A stretch of DNA of 64,000 nucleotides from Vibrio algarum (GTDB lineage: Bacteria; Pseudomonadota; Gammaproteobacteria; Enterobacterales; Vibrionaceae). Position numbers and translations under genes: made by a program. Numbering within the stretch: position 1 is the stretch's first letter; each line of letters starts with the position of its first letter. The notes under the pieces were generated by a model, which was given only the letters and a program-made list of their open reading frames with translations, made no database searches and was not told the origin of the DNA. Below, one piece after another: positions 37,920 through 47,367 of the stretch. The stretch lies in the NCBI RefSeq assembly GCF_028204155.1, contig NZ_JAQLOI010000001.1:2294001-2358000 (forward strand), given 5' to 3'.

Positions 37920-38911
37920 TTCCCCACCGCCGACTTGCTGCCAAAAATATTCGGACGCAGGTAATGGTCAATCAATGGGCTAGCAGAATTCATGATCAAT
38001 ATTGCAAATGCCACACCCTCTGGGTAACTCCCGAAGCTCCTGATTAACCAAATCAATACACCACAGCTTGCGCCATAGACCAACTGCCCTCTCACACTCG
38101 TCGGTGATGTCACCAAATCCGTGGCGATATAAAAAGCGCCAAGCATGGCAGCCCCACTAAACAAATGGGTAGATACCGACAAGTACTCATGCGAATTAAT
38201 TGATGAGCTAATCAAGGCGGGAATAGCGATTCCCAAAAGAAATGAAACAGGAATGGCCCAATGAATGATCCCCTTATAGATTAAATAAAGTCCCCCAGCC
38301 AAAATCAATAACGTGCTTGTTTCTCCTAAACTGCCTGAATGAGTGCCTAAGAACAGCGATGTAAATTCCGTGGTTTGATCCACAACACCACTCAATGCCG
38401 TAGCCGCAGTAACGCCATCAAAATGAAACCACTCTTGTGGCACAAACAATTGATTATTACTGAAGTCTATTGGCACAGGCATTGACCAATTTGTCATCTC
38501 AACGGGAAAGCAGATAAGTAGCATAACCCTCGCAACCATTGCTGGATTAAACAGATTTTGACCTAGCCCACCAAAAATTTGCTTACCAACAATAATTGCA
38601 AATGCACTGCCTAATGCACATAACCATAAGGGCGCGGTAGGAGGCAAACTGATGGCCAATAACAGCGCCGTTAACAATGCAGACCCGTCTATACAGGCTT
38701 TCGGGTTGCGAACCATCACTTTAAGGCATAATAGCTCTGTTGCTACCGCAACCACGCAACAGGTCGATAGTATGTAAAGACTATTTAAGCCAAACTGATA
38801 AACGCCGAAAACAACCGTTGGTAGTAACGTTAAGATAACGATATACATGATTCGGACGCTGGTATTTTCACTGTGAGAAAACGGCCCTGTTGCAGATTCA
38901 TAATTAATCAT
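37916..38911 (-). CDS. rnfD: Rnf complex subunit RnfD
   Basis: Membrane protein of 331 residues with about nine helices and the FMN-attachment threonine in FDGVTAATALSG. GLGQNLFNPAMVARVMLL is the family core. The ATG at 38911 follows an AGGAGG box and overlaps the rnfC end by eight bases; the frame continues to 38995 but lies inside rnfC. Confidence 0.94.
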   Translation of the reverse strand: MINYESATGPFSHSENTSVRIMYIVILTLLPTVVFGVYQFGLNSLYILSTCCVVAVATELLCLKVMVRNPKACIDGSALLTALLLAISLPPTAPLWLCALGSAFAIIVGKQIFGGLGQNLFNPAMVARVMLLICFPVEMTNWSMPVPIDFSNNQLFVPQEWFHFDGVTAATALSGVVDQTTEFTSLFLGTHSGSLGETSTLLILAGGLYLIYKGIIHWAIPVSFLLGIAIPALISSSINSHEYLSVSTHLFSGAAMLGAFYIATDLVTSPTSVRGQLVYGASCGVLIWLIRSFGSYPEGVAFAILIMNSASPLIDHYLRPNIFGSKSAVGK

Positions 38912-40400
38912 TAACGACCTCCTTAACTTTTTCATTTCTAGTTGACGCTCGTTGCGGTCGCTTACGACGTCCAGCTTTAGCCGCTTTTGCAGCACGCTTC
39001 GCTTCTGCTTCTTTAACTAACCTTAGTTTTCTGGCTTCGGTTAAAGCTTTAGCCTGAGCGGATTTCTTCTCTTTTAACTTGTTGGCGTTTATCGCCCCTT
39101 TAGCATGATGGAAGTATTGAACTAAGGGGATGTTAGAAGGGCAAACATAGCTGCACGCGCCACAAGCTAAGCAGTAATTAACGCCCAACTGCTCGGTTTT
39201 AGTAAAATCTGAGATACGGCTATATGCCGCCATCTGAAATGGCATCAGTCCCATAGGACAAGCGCGAACACATTGTCCACAACGGATACATTCTTGTTGG
39301 CTTGATGCTTTTACTTCATCCCCAGTTAAAGCAAGGATACCGCCAACACATTTATCTACCGGAATATGTGGGGAGGTAATCACTTGTCCCATCATAGGTC
39401 CACCAAAGATAAGTCGTTCCGTGTCTTCGCTGAATCCTCCGCAATACTCCACTATCTCGCGAACGGGTGTACCAATCGGCACTTCAATATTGAGAGGTTT
39501 CTGGATCCCCTTCCCTGATACCGTTACCAAACGACTCACTAATGGTTGATTAAAACGAACCGCATGGTAAACGGCTCTTGCCGTCGCAATATTGTTGACC
39601 AGTATGCCTATTTGCGTAGACAACTGACCAAGGGGAACCGTCTTACCCGTAACGGTCTTAATTAAATGACGTTCTGAACCCATGGGGTAAATACTCGGAA
39701 CACTCATCACACGTATATTTGAATCTTGATCCGCATACGAGGTTAATTGTTCTAATGCCGCTGCTTTATTGTCTTCCACCCCAATTATCGCTTGCTGTGC
39801 GCCCGACGCTTTTAACATTAATCGAATGCCCGCAATCACTTCAGCAGAATATTGCTGCATCGCTAGATCATCACAGGTAAGGTAAGGTTCACACTCCCCA
39901 CCATTAATCACTAACGTGGTCACATTCGCTTGTTTAGCAAACTTCAGTTTAGCTGCCGTAGGAAAGCCTGCTCCTCCAAGACCGACAATTCCTGCGTTCT
40001 GGATTTTGCTAATGATTTCTGTCGAATCTAGCGCGTAGAAATTACCTGGCGTAGTGTGTGTCCCCCATGTTTTATCTTGATTGGAACGGATAATAATGGT
40101 TTCACATTTCGCTTTAGAGGGATGAGATGTTTGATGATTAGTAATGCCTGTGACGAGCCCGTTCACAGGGGAATGAACTGGCGCTATCATATCCGAACGA
40201 CCAACAGCCACCAGTTGGCCTCGCGTCACTCGATCCCCCACCTCGACGACCGGTTTCAATAACGCGCCATTTCTTAACTGCATGGATAGGTAAACATTTT
40301 TAGGCCAAAAGTCTTTCGCTATGCCTTTGTGTTTAGTCAGTGACTTATAAGTTTTAGGGTGTATCCCACCGCTAAACGGACGGCCAAAGATAGTTTTCAT
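38904..40400 (-). CDS. rnfC: Rnf complex NADH/FeS subunit RnfC
   Basis: Protein of 498 residues: N-terminal barrel-sandwich domain, NADH/FMN-binding core (GLGGAGFPTAAKLKFAKQ) and two 4Fe-4S motifs CIRCGQCVRACP and CLACGACSYVCP. It ends in a basic Ala-Lys-Arg tail. This is shorter than housekeeping Vibrio RnfC, which carries long C-terminal repeats, and fits a nif-dedicated Rnf. It receives or delivers electrons at NAD. Confidence 0.95.
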   Translation of the reverse strand: MKTIFGRPFSGGIHPKTYKSLTKHKGIAKDFWPKNVYLSMQLRNGALLKPVVEVGDRVTRGQLVAVGRSDMIAPVHSPVNGLVTGITNHQTSHPSKAKCETIIIRSNQDKTWGTHTTPGNFYALDSTEIISKIQNAGIVGLGGAGFPTAAKLKFAKQANVTTLVINGGECEPYLTCDDLAMQQYSAEVIAGIRLMLKASGAQQAIIGVEDNKAAALEQLTSYADQDSNIRVMSVPSIYPMGSERHLIKTVTGKTVPLGQLSTQIGILVNNIATARAVYHAVRFNQPLVSRLVTVSGKGIQKPLNIEVPIGTPVREIVEYCGGFSEDTERLIFGGPMMGQVITSPHIPVDKCVGGILALTGDEVKASSQQECIRCGQCVRACPMGLMPFQMAAYSRISDFTKTEQLGVNYCLACGACSYVCPSNIPLVQYFHHAKGAINANKLKEKKSAQAKALTEARKLRLVKEAEAKRAAKAAKAGRRKRPQRASTRNEKVKEVVND

Positions 40401-40410
40401 TTTACGCCCC

Positions 40411-40938
40411 TTAAGTTGCTAACTCTGTTTTAGGTTTTGCCCAGTACCAGACACTCACGTCTGGCGCGACTTTTTTCATTTCGAGACAATTTTGTGGGCA
40501 AGCGTTTGAACATAACTGACACCCAGTACAGACATCCGATATCACCGTATGGATCTGTTTATTCGCACCAACAATGGCATCAAACGGACACGCCTTATAA
40601 CAGCGCGTACAACCACTGCAATTAGCTTCATCAATATGAGCAACCCATTGAACGTCCTCTTCATTCATTTCAAGAGACACGCCCAACATGTTTGCAACGG
40701 CACTGGATAGCGCCGCTCCACCGGGTGGACAAGACGCAGGATTCAAATCACCTTTAACCATGGCTTCAGCCGCCTGTCGACACCCTGCTTCTCCACATTG
40801 ACCACATTGACCACCGGGCATTAAGGCTTCAATCTTATCGACCAAGGGATTACTATCGACTCGGAACTTGATGGCGGCATAGCCCAAAGCTGCCCCCAAA
40901 AAACCGCCCAATAGAATAAAGAAAATAACGGAAATCAT
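40411..40938 (-). CDS. rnfB: Rnf complex ferredoxin-like subunit RnfB
   Basis: Protein of 175 residues: one membrane anchor, a GGQCGQCGEAGC cluster domain, then two 4Fe-4S motifs CSGCTRCYKACP and CTGCQLCSNACP. It is the entry point for ferredoxin or flavodoxin electrons. It lies 10 bases before rnfC. Confidence 0.96.
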   Translation of the reverse strand: MISVIFFILLGGFLGAALGYAAIKFRVDSNPLVDKIEALMPGGQCGQCGEAGCRQAAEAMVKGDLNPASCPPGGAALSSAVANMLGVSLEMNEEDVQWVAHIDEANCSGCTRCYKACPFDAIVGANKQIHTVISDVCTGCQLCSNACPQNCLEMKKVAPDVSVWYWAKPKTELAT

Positions 40939-40957
40939 GACGTCGCCTCCTTGCGTA

Positions 40958-41533
40958 TCAAACTATTCCGGAAAAGCCCATGAAAGCCATGGACAACAAA
41001 CCCGCAGTAATAAATGCGATAGGTGACCCTTTTAACGCTGCAGGAACATGATTTAAGCTCAACTGACTTCGAAGACCTGCAAACAGTACGATAACAACAG
41101 TAAAACCTATCGCGGAACCAACGCTAAACATCACCGTATTAAAAAATGACAATTGCTCTTGTACAGCAAGCAAAGCCACGCCTAATACTGCGCAATTGGT
41201 GGTAATAAGAGGTAAGAAAACACCCAGCATTTGATACAAGGCTGGGTCATATTTTTTCACATATAGCTCCGTCAGTTGCACCACTGCAGCGATAAGCAAA
41301 ATGAAAGCGATAATGCGCATATATTCAAGGTTTAGAGGCACCAATATAAAAAATTCTAACAACCACGTTGTTATTGCTGCCATCGTCAATACAAAGGTAG
41401 TCGCGATCCCCATACCGAGAGCACTACCAATTTTCCCCGATACTCCCATGAATGGACATAAACCTAAAAATTTCGCTAATACCACGTTATTAACGAATGC
41501 TGCACTCAATAAAATGAGTATTCCTTCAGACAT
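40958..41533 (-). CDS. rnfA: Rnf complex subunit RnfA
   Basis: Membrane protein of 191 residues with six helices, starting MSEGILILLSAAFVNNVVLA and holding LGLCPFMGVSG and TTNCAVLGVALL. It is the partner of RnfE. The ATG at 41533 is the family start; the longer frame to 41587 is rejected. It is first in the operon, 37 bases after a sigma-54 promoter, so the complex drives reduction of the nitrogenase electron donor under nif control. Confidence 0.95.
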   Translation of the reverse strand: MSEGILILLSAAFVNNVVLAKFLGLCPFMGVSGKIGSALGMGIATTFVLTMAAITTWLLEFFILVPLNLEYMRIIAFILLIAAVVQLTELYVKKYDPALYQMLGVFLPLITTNCAVLGVALLAVQEQLSFFNTVMFSVGSAIGFTVVIVLFAGLRSQLSLNHVPAALKGSPIAFITAGLLSMAFMGFSGIV

Positions 41534-41570
41534 TTCCCTATCCCTTTTTTGCTCCAATCGTCTGAGCAGT

Positions 41571-41586
41571 TGCACAGAATATGCCA
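41571..41586 (-). promoter_or_regulatory. Sigma-54 promoter of the rnf operon
   Basis: On the minus strand TGGCATATTCTGTGCA shows TGGCA at -24 and GC at -12, ten bases apart. It lies 37 bases before the rnfA ATG. The NifA site at 41677 is 91 bases upstream. Confidence 0.85.
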
Positions 41587-41676
41587 CGAAGATTTATGCA
41601 CCATTAATGGACAGAATGCCCTTTTGCAACAAAGGAAGTGATGAATAATTGTGATGTTGGGGGGACTTACGCTCAT

Positions 41677-41692
41677 TGTCATAAAGCTGACA
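41677..41692. promoter_or_regulatory. NifA site shared by rnf and nifLA
   Basis: TGTCATAAAGCTGACA fits TGT-N10-ACA with the extended flanks ATTG and CAAT. It stands between divergent sigma-54 promoters for rnfA (minus) and nifL (plus), 91 and 83 bases from their -24 elements. One site may serve both. Confidence 0.82.
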
Positions 41693-41774
41693 ATCTCTCT
41701 TTTGTAACCGTCAATTGTCCTAAATCAAACATTGATTATTTTCCCAATAGTCAGCTACAACGTGGCCCGAGCAA

Positions 41775-41790
41775 TGGAATGGTTAATGCA
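41775..41790 (+). promoter_or_regulatory. Sigma-54 promoter of nifLA
   Basis: TGGAATGGTTAATGCA has GG and GC ten bases apart with TGCA at -12. It ends 40 bases before the nifL ATG. The -24 part is less close to consensus than at rnfA. Confidence 0.68.
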
Positions 41791-41830
41791 TAACCAAGAG
41801 TTAGACGTTACAAACAAGGAAGTTTGGGTT

Positions 41831-43350
41831 ATGAAACAATTAGACAACTTAGACGTCGATAGCTTTGACTATCGTTTTGGTCACGATGCATTTAAACAAA
41901 TTTTACTTACGGCTCCGGTCGCTATCACCATCACTGACACGATGGGTAATATATTAATGGTTAACCCATGCTTTACGGAAATAACGGGGTATTCAGAAGA
42001 TGAACTCGTGGGGAAAAACTGTTCGATTCTCTCTTACAAAACCACACCAGAGAATGTGTATAACAACCTCTGGGCAACCATTTCAAACGGTGACCACTGG
42101 CAAGGACAGTTAATTAATAAAAAGAAAAGTGGCGATTTATATATTGCCGACATCTCCATTTCTGGCTTTCGTAATGAGAACGGAGAAAGTTTCTATTATG
42201 CCATTCATAAAGATATCACTGAAAAAGTTCAACTTCAGACACAACAAAAAAACCAGTCAGCGATGTTCGAAGCTGTACTAAACTCAGCGCCTATCGCCAT
42301 TGCTCTCATCGACAGCAACAATAAAGTACTGCTTAGTAATAAACTGTATCAAGACCTTACGACAAACCTTGGTGAACCACCGATCCAGTTACTGCGTAAA
42401 TATCTAAAATTCGACCACGGATATGACTCCATTGATGCTTTTATGGGGACAAAACAAAAACACTCTCAAGGCATACATATTAACAGCACTCACTCCAGCA
42501 TTGATCGTTGGTTTGACGCCGCCTTCGCTAAAATCCCCGTAACAGATACAGCCGCAGAAGCGTACTTTCATCCAACAGATGAGTTCTACACAGTTGTCGG
42601 TATTACGGAGAGAACCAAAGAGAAACGACACTTAGAAGAACGCAGGGTTAACGCTATAAAGTTAATGGCAAGTGATAATAAGTACGTCCACGCAATGCAA
42701 GAAGCCATGATGGCGACGCTTCATCAGCTGCAAGGCCCATTTAATATGATTGAATCTGCCGTCAATATGCTGAAAAAAACAATCACGCTTGCCCCGGTTT
42801 AACCGCAATGGACGAAGCCATGGAAAACGCTCTGCGCGCATTAGAGCAGGTGAGACAAGCCATTCCTGAACGTGACAAAGAAGCCTTTCAACCGGTAAAC
42901 CTTAATCAATTACTTCGTGATGCGACAAACATTAGTACTGGGCAGCTACTAACGACCTCTACAAGACTCGATTTACAATTAACCTCTACACTCACTGCAA
43001 TAACCGCTAAACCAAACCGATTATTACTCGCGGTTAAACAACTCATAGACAACGCGATAGACGCGATACAACTTTCAAAATCAAGCAGTCGTGCGATTCT
43101 GATATCAACAACAGAAACTGAAGATGATATCTCTTTGAGCATTGAAGACAGTGGTAACGGTGTTGAAGAGGAAGTACGCCTTAAAATTTTTCAACCCTTT
43201 TATAGTACCAAACCTTTGCACAGCTCTGGCTGCAGAGGCATTGGTTTAGCCATTGTACAGCAGGTAATTAACGAACACTCTGCCACGTTGCATGTAGAAA
43301 AAAGCACAGTTTTAAAGGGTGCTAAATTCACTGTTATTTTTTCCAAATAG
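41831..43350 (+). CDS. nifL: Redox-sensing anti-activator NifL (frame break)
   Basis: About 506 residues: first PAS domain, expected to bind FAD (about 20-130, ITDTMGNILMVNPCFTEITG), second PAS, then a histidine-kinase-like region with HQLQGPFN and a GHKL ATP-binding domain (NAIDAIQLS, EDSGNGVEEEV, GIGLAIVQQV). NifL holds NifA inactive under oxygen or fixed nitrogen. The frame breaks at seven A (42773-42779, about residue 315); one more A gives KKNNHACPGLTAMDEAME. The ATG at 41831 has an AAGGAAG box; the open frame starts at a TTG at 41732 without support. Confidence 0.88.
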
Positions 43351-43370
43351 TTCAGTAAGGAGACACTACT

Positions 43371-44942
43371 ATGTCCAGTGAATATCCAATTATTGAGCTT
43401 GAAAGAAGGCTTCTCGCTGCCATGTACAAAATAGGTAGCCAGTTAAATGTTAGTTTGGATTACACCGCATCAGCCAGCGAAGTTATGAAGATTTTACACG
43501 ATGAATGCAGTCTACTTTGCGGCATGCTGACGATTCGAGATACAGAAAGAAACATCATGCTAGTCAAGTCGGTACATTCTCCAATCCCAAACAATGCAAC
43601 AGATGAAAAACAAGTATCCTACAAAGCAGGAGAAGGCATAATTGGGGAGGTATTGAATCAAGAATCCTCCATTGTCATCCGAAATTTAGGTGACGACTTA
43701 CGATTTGCCGACAAACTCGCACTTTACGACTACGACAAACCGTTCATATGTGTCCCACTTAAAGACTCCTCGTCTCGCACCATTGGGGCACTTTCAGCGC
43801 AACCTGAAAGTAATTCTGACCATGTAATTACACTACAAAGCCAGTTTCTAGAAATGGTTGCCAACCTCATTGCGAAAAACATTCAGTTGGCTCATCAGGT
43901 AGAAAGCACACAAAAACAACTGGTTAGTGAGCGAGATGGGTTAAGGCGCAAAGTAAGAAACAACTACAGCTTTGATAATTTAGTTGGGCACACCAAACCT
44001 ATGCGCAAAATATTTGATCAAATCAGGTTGGTTTCTCGCTGGGACTCTACTGTTTTAGTCCGAGGTGAATCAGGTACGGGTAAAGAGTTGATCGCCAATG
44101 CAATACATTACAATTCGCCTAGAGCAAACCTTCCATTTGTAAAACTCAACTGTGCAGCCTTGCCTGATAATCTATTAGAGTCGGAGCTTTTTGGTCATGA
44201 AAAAGGCGCTTTTACTGGTGCAATTAAGCAGCGCAAGGGCCGATTTGAATTGGCGCACAGCGGGACAATATTTTTAGATGAGATAGGTGAAACCAGTCCA
44301 GCATTTCAGGCAAAACTATTGCGGGTGCTACAAGAAAAAGAATTTGAGCGGATTGGAGGTAGTGACACCATCAGCGTTGATGTAAGAATTGTGGCAGCAA
44401 CCAATCGAAATTTAGAAGAAGAGGTTAACCTTGGGCACTTCAGAGAAGACCTTTATTATCGATTAAATGTCATGCCAATGTACCTACCAGCTCTGCGTGA
44501 AAGAATCGAAGATATTCCGGATTTAGCCGAATTTATGTTAGATAAACTGAGTAAAAAGCAAAGTCGAACTGTATCTATTACTGATAACGCTATTCGCTCG
44601 ATGATGGGATATGACTGGCCTGGTAACGTTAGGGAACTAGAAAACACTATGGAGCGTGCAGCCGTGTTAAGTGAATCCGGCATTATTACACCCGACCTTA
44701 TTTCATTCCCCAAACATGAATCTAGTTCATTGCCCTTGAAAGCACCACTATTATCCCCTAGAGCGGAAGCAGAACCTATTGCGACGAAAGAAATGCTTTC
44801 TAATGATGAAAGACAAGCCGTAATCGATGCACTCGAACAGTCTGGTTGGGTAAAGGCAAAAGCGGCACGGTTACTTAATATGACACCAAGACAAATTGCT
44901 TATCGTATACAGATAATGGATATCGAAATGAAACAAATATGA
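43371..44942 (+). CDS. nifA: Nif-specific sigma-54 activator NifA
   Basis: Protein of 523 residues: GAF domain (about 30-165), AAA+ domain with Walker A GESGTGKE and the sigma-54 contact loop ESELFGHEKGAFTGA (about 205-435), then a Fis-type helix-turn-helix (AKAARLLNMTPRQIAYRIQ). No cysteine cluster is seen between AAA+ and the DNA-binding domain, as expected for a NifL-controlled NifA. It activates all TGT-N10-ACA promoters in the island. It follows nifL by 20 bases. Confidence 0.96.
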   Translation: MSSEYPIIELERRLLAAMYKIGSQLNVSLDYTASASEVMKILHDECSLLCGMLTIRDTERNIMLVKSVHSPIPNNATDEKQVSYKAGEGIIGEVLNQESSIVIRNLGDDLRFADKLALYDYDKPFICVPLKDSSSRTIGALSAQPESNSDHVITLQSQFLEMVANLIAKNIQLAHQVESTQKQLVSERDGLRRKVRNNYSFDNLVGHTKPMRKIFDQIRLVSRWDSTVLVRGESGTGKELIANAIHYNSPRANLPFVKLNCAALPDNLLESELFGHEKGAFTGAIKQRKGRFELAHSGTIFLDEIGETSPAFQAKLLRVLQEKEFERIGGSDTISVDVRIVAATNRNLEEEVNLGHFREDLYYRLNVMPMYLPALRERIEDIPDLAEFMLDKLSKKQSRTVSITDNAIRSMMGYDWPGNVRELENTMERAAVLSESGIITPDLISFPKHESSSLPLKAPLLSPRAEAEPIATKEMLSNDERQAVIDALEQSGWVKAKAARLLNMTPRQIAYRIQIMDIEMKQI

Positions 44943-44952
44943 CGCAGCGCTT

Positions 44953-44968
44953 TGTCACCTTTACGACA
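44953..44968. promoter_or_regulatory. NifA site for nifB
   Basis: TGTCACCTTTACGACA fits TGT-N10-ACA, 61 bases before the -24 GG of the nifB promoter. It lies just past the nifA stop. Confidence 0.8.
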
Positions 44969-45028
44969 ATTGTTTGAAACTCAAAAAGAAATGGCAATAT
45001 AAGCCTTTGTTTTTAAACAAACAACCAA

Positions 45029-45044
45029 GGGAACAGACCTTGCA
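45029..45044 (+). promoter_or_regulatory. Sigma-54 promoter of nifB
   Basis: GGGAACAGACCTTGCA has GG and GC ten bases apart and a perfect TTGCA. It is 40 bases before the nifB ATG. Confidence 0.78.
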
Positions 45045-45084
45045 AGGTAGCAATATAGAAACAACCTTAAGGATGAGGTAATCA

Positions 45085-46452
45085 ATGAATCAGAAACAAG
45101 AACAGACGCGACTTAAGAAAGATGGCGCGAATAAAATCAGCCACTTCTTCCGCAAAGAAATTCAAGATAAAATTGCCCAACACCCTTGTTATTCTAAAAA
45201 CGCCCATCAATACGCGCGAATGCATTTGCCCGTTGCTCCAGCTTGTAATATCCAGTGTAACTATTGCAATCGCAAATATGACTGTAGCAATGAATCTCGC
45301 CCTGGTGTCGTATCCAACTTAACCGACCCTTATGGCGCACTTAAACATTTTCAAGCGATAAAAAAACGTGTGGCCAACCTTTCCGTCGTGGGGATAGCGG
45401 GCCCCGGGGATGCCCTTGCTAATCCGAAGGCGACCTTCTCTGCACTTAAATTAATAAAAAGTGAAGACCCAGACGCTCAACTCTGTATCTCCACCAATGG
45501 TCTCGCTTTAATCGATTATATTGAAGAGCTGGTAGAGGTTGGGGTTCATCATTTGACCATTACTATAAATTGTATTGATGCCGAAATAGGAAAGAAAATT
45601 TACCCTTGGGTGTTCTTCAATCATCAACGTTTACGAGGGATTGAGGCAGCAGAAACCTTAATATCCCGCCAACTAGCTGGATTAGAGGCCGCATCAAAAG
45701 CGGGAATGTTGGTCAAGGTTAATACTGTGCTTATTCCCGGAGTTAATGACCAACATATAGAAGCAGTTTCAGAAAAGGTAAATCAATTAGGCGCCATGTT
45801 GCACAACATCATGCCTCTTATTTCAGACCCTAAACATGGCACCTATTTCGGTCTTACAGGCCAACGTGGCCCTACCGAAGATGAGCTAAACATCGCAAGA
45901 GGACAATCTGGCTTCAATATACCCCAAATGACTCACTGCCAGCAATGCAGAGCCGATGCTGTAGGCACTCTCGATGGTGGTTGCTCGAGCAATGCAGAGC
46001 CAGAGTCAATAGAGCAGGAAGAACAAGGGCTTTCTTATAGAGTGGCTATTGCTTGTACCGCAAAGGATGATTCTGACATAGTACAAACGCATTTTGGCTA
46101 TGCGGATCAATTTAGCATTTACGAATATTCGAGATCCAAAAATCAGTTTGTTCACACTGAAACTCGTATCGCATCTCGGTACTGCTCTGGGGCTCGTGAA
46201 TGTGTGGATGATGCAGAATACAAAGAGATGCTTATTGACAGTATTTCTGACTGCGACGAACTAGTTTGCTCTCGTATTGGTATTTCGCCATGGCGAAAGC
46301 TAGAGCTGGCAGGTGTTAAACCGAATGTGGATTTTGCGTTTCAAAGTACAAAAGAGGCACTCGCTCAAATAACCCATCGATTAGAGGAAAAGTCGGGATA
46401 TTGTGGTAAGCCTGACAAGGAGGTATCTAATGGTATATGCCATAACAGATAA
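45085..46452 (+). CDS. nifB: FeMo-cofactor radical-SAM enzyme NifB
   Basis: Protein of 455 residues: radical-SAM domain with CNIQCNYCNRKYDC (about residue 54) and further cluster cysteines (HCQQCRADA), then a NifX-like C-terminal domain (about 320-435, YRVAIACTAKDDSDIVQTHF). It fuses two 4Fe-4S clusters with a carbide to form NifB-co. Its end overlaps fdxN by 23 bases. Confidence 0.97.
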   Translation: MNQKQEQTRLKKDGANKISHFFRKEIQDKIAQHPCYSKNAHQYARMHLPVAPACNIQCNYCNRKYDCSNESRPGVVSNLTDPYGALKHFQAIKKRVANLSVVGIAGPGDALANPKATFSALKLIKSEDPDAQLCISTNGLALIDYIEELVEVGVHHLTITINCIDAEIGKKIYPWVFFNHQRLRGIEAAETLISRQLAGLEAASKAGMLVKVNTVLIPGVNDQHIEAVSEKVNQLGAMLHNIMPLISDPKHGTYFGLTGQRGPTEDELNIARGQSGFNIPQMTHCQQCRADAVGTLDGGCSSNAEPESIEQEEQGLSYRVAIACTAKDDSDIVQTHFGYADQFSIYEYSRSKNQFVHTETRIASRYCSGARECVDDAEYKEMLIDSISDCDELVCSRIGISPWRKLELAGVKPNVDFAFQSTKEALAQITHRLEEKSGYCGKPDKEVSNGICHNR

Positions 46453-46678
46453 ATGCACCGGCTGTCACGCTTGCTTAACTGTTTGCCCAAATGGTGCCGT
46501 CTATCAAGATCCAAACAACGAAAAACGCTTTGTTATTCAACCGAATCGTTGTAATGGTTGCAAAACACAATATGAGGTGCCTCAATGTGCAAGTATTTGT
46601 CCTATTGAAGAAGCTATCATTAACGACATGGGTATAGCATTTAACCCTAAAGGAAGTTTAACAAGACTAGATACTTAG
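46430..46678 (+). CDS. fdxN: Nif 4Fe-4S ferredoxin FdxN
   Basis: Two-cluster ferredoxin of 82 residues: CTGCHACLTVCP, and a second motif with the insertion CNGCKTQYEVPQCASICP. The ATG at 46430 has a perfect AAGGAGG; the longer frame to 46403 is rejected. The product supplies electrons to NifB. It overlaps the nifB end, so it is co-translated. Confidence 0.93.
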   Translation: MVYAITDKCTGCHACLTVCPNGAVYQDPNNEKRFVIQPNRCNGCKTQYEVPQCASICPIEEAIINDMGIAFNPKGSLTRLDT

Positions 46679-46687
46679 CAGAGGGCT

Positions 46688-47137
46688 TTAATCCCAAGAC
46701 TGTTGTTCCACCGCTTTATTGTGTAATTCTATCGCCTTGGGTGATAAAACGTCGTTAATAAAGCGCTCTAAAATGGGGACAAATTCTTCAATAAATTGCA
46801 AACTTAGCCTAAATGTCTTTAATAAAGAGTCCTCAACTGAGAGAAGCGTTTGATCCACAGCAGGAAGGATAATCTCTTTATATAATGTCCCATAGACATT
46901 TATGGCTATAACTGCATCATATGTGTCAATGTTCTCATCCAATACTAACTCCGTCTGAGAATTAACACCGATGCGAATAGCCGATGGGTTACCAAGTATT
47001 TCTGTGGTAATCGAAAGGACGTCGAAACGCTCGCTAACAAAAATGATGAAGCTCACGCCCGGCATATCAGGGGTGCTAATAGTGGTTCTATTACCGGGAC
47101 GCAGCGCCTGTAATATTATTTCGTGTGTTCTTTCCAT
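46688..47137 (-). CDS. Unknown protein within the nif island, 149 residues
   Basis: I do not recognise a family. The protein starts MERTHEIILQALRPGNRTTI and has no cysteine, signal peptide or membrane segment. It has a mixed N-terminal half (VSFIIFVSERFDVLSI, YDAVIAINVYGTLYKEIIL) and a helical C-terminal half. It is not NifQ, which needs a cysteine cluster. It converges on fdxN with a nine-base gap and has no clear sigma-54 site upstream. The open frame begins at a TTG at 47149. Confidence 0.6.
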   Translation of the reverse strand: MERTHEIILQALRPGNRTTISTPDMPGVSFIIFVSERFDVLSITTEILGNPSAIRIGVNSQTELVLDENIDTYDAVIAINVYGTLYKEIILPAVDQTLLSVEDSLLKTFRLSLQFIEEFVPILERFINDVLSPKAIELHNKAVEQQSWD

Positions 47138-47367
47138 ACCAGAAATCAATAGAACGCAGATTCAAACGTTCACATCGACTATCATTCCCCCAAATATCGT
47201 GTCTAAACTTAAGTATTAATTATATTTCAATATTAGCCAAATTTTGACATAAACTAGGGCGTATATTTATCAGCGGAATGTGAGTATATCGAACAATACC
47301 CAGAAAAGATGTAACTGATTGTTAAATTGATGCTTTTATTAATAGCTATTGTTCTAAATGTAATCAA

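Noticed and set aside
41732..41830. N-terminal extension of NifL from the TTG at 41732
   Set aside because: It has no ribosome-binding site, contains the likely sigma-54 promoter at 41775 and adds 33 residues unlike NifL; the ATG at 41831 has AAGGAAG.
44991..45006. TGGCAATATAAGCC as nifB sigma-54 promoter
   Set aside because: GG and GC are only eight bases apart; the site at 45029 has the correct ten-base spacing and TTGCA.
46688..47137. nifQ
   Set aside because: The protein has no cysteines, whereas NifQ needs a conserved cysteine cluster.
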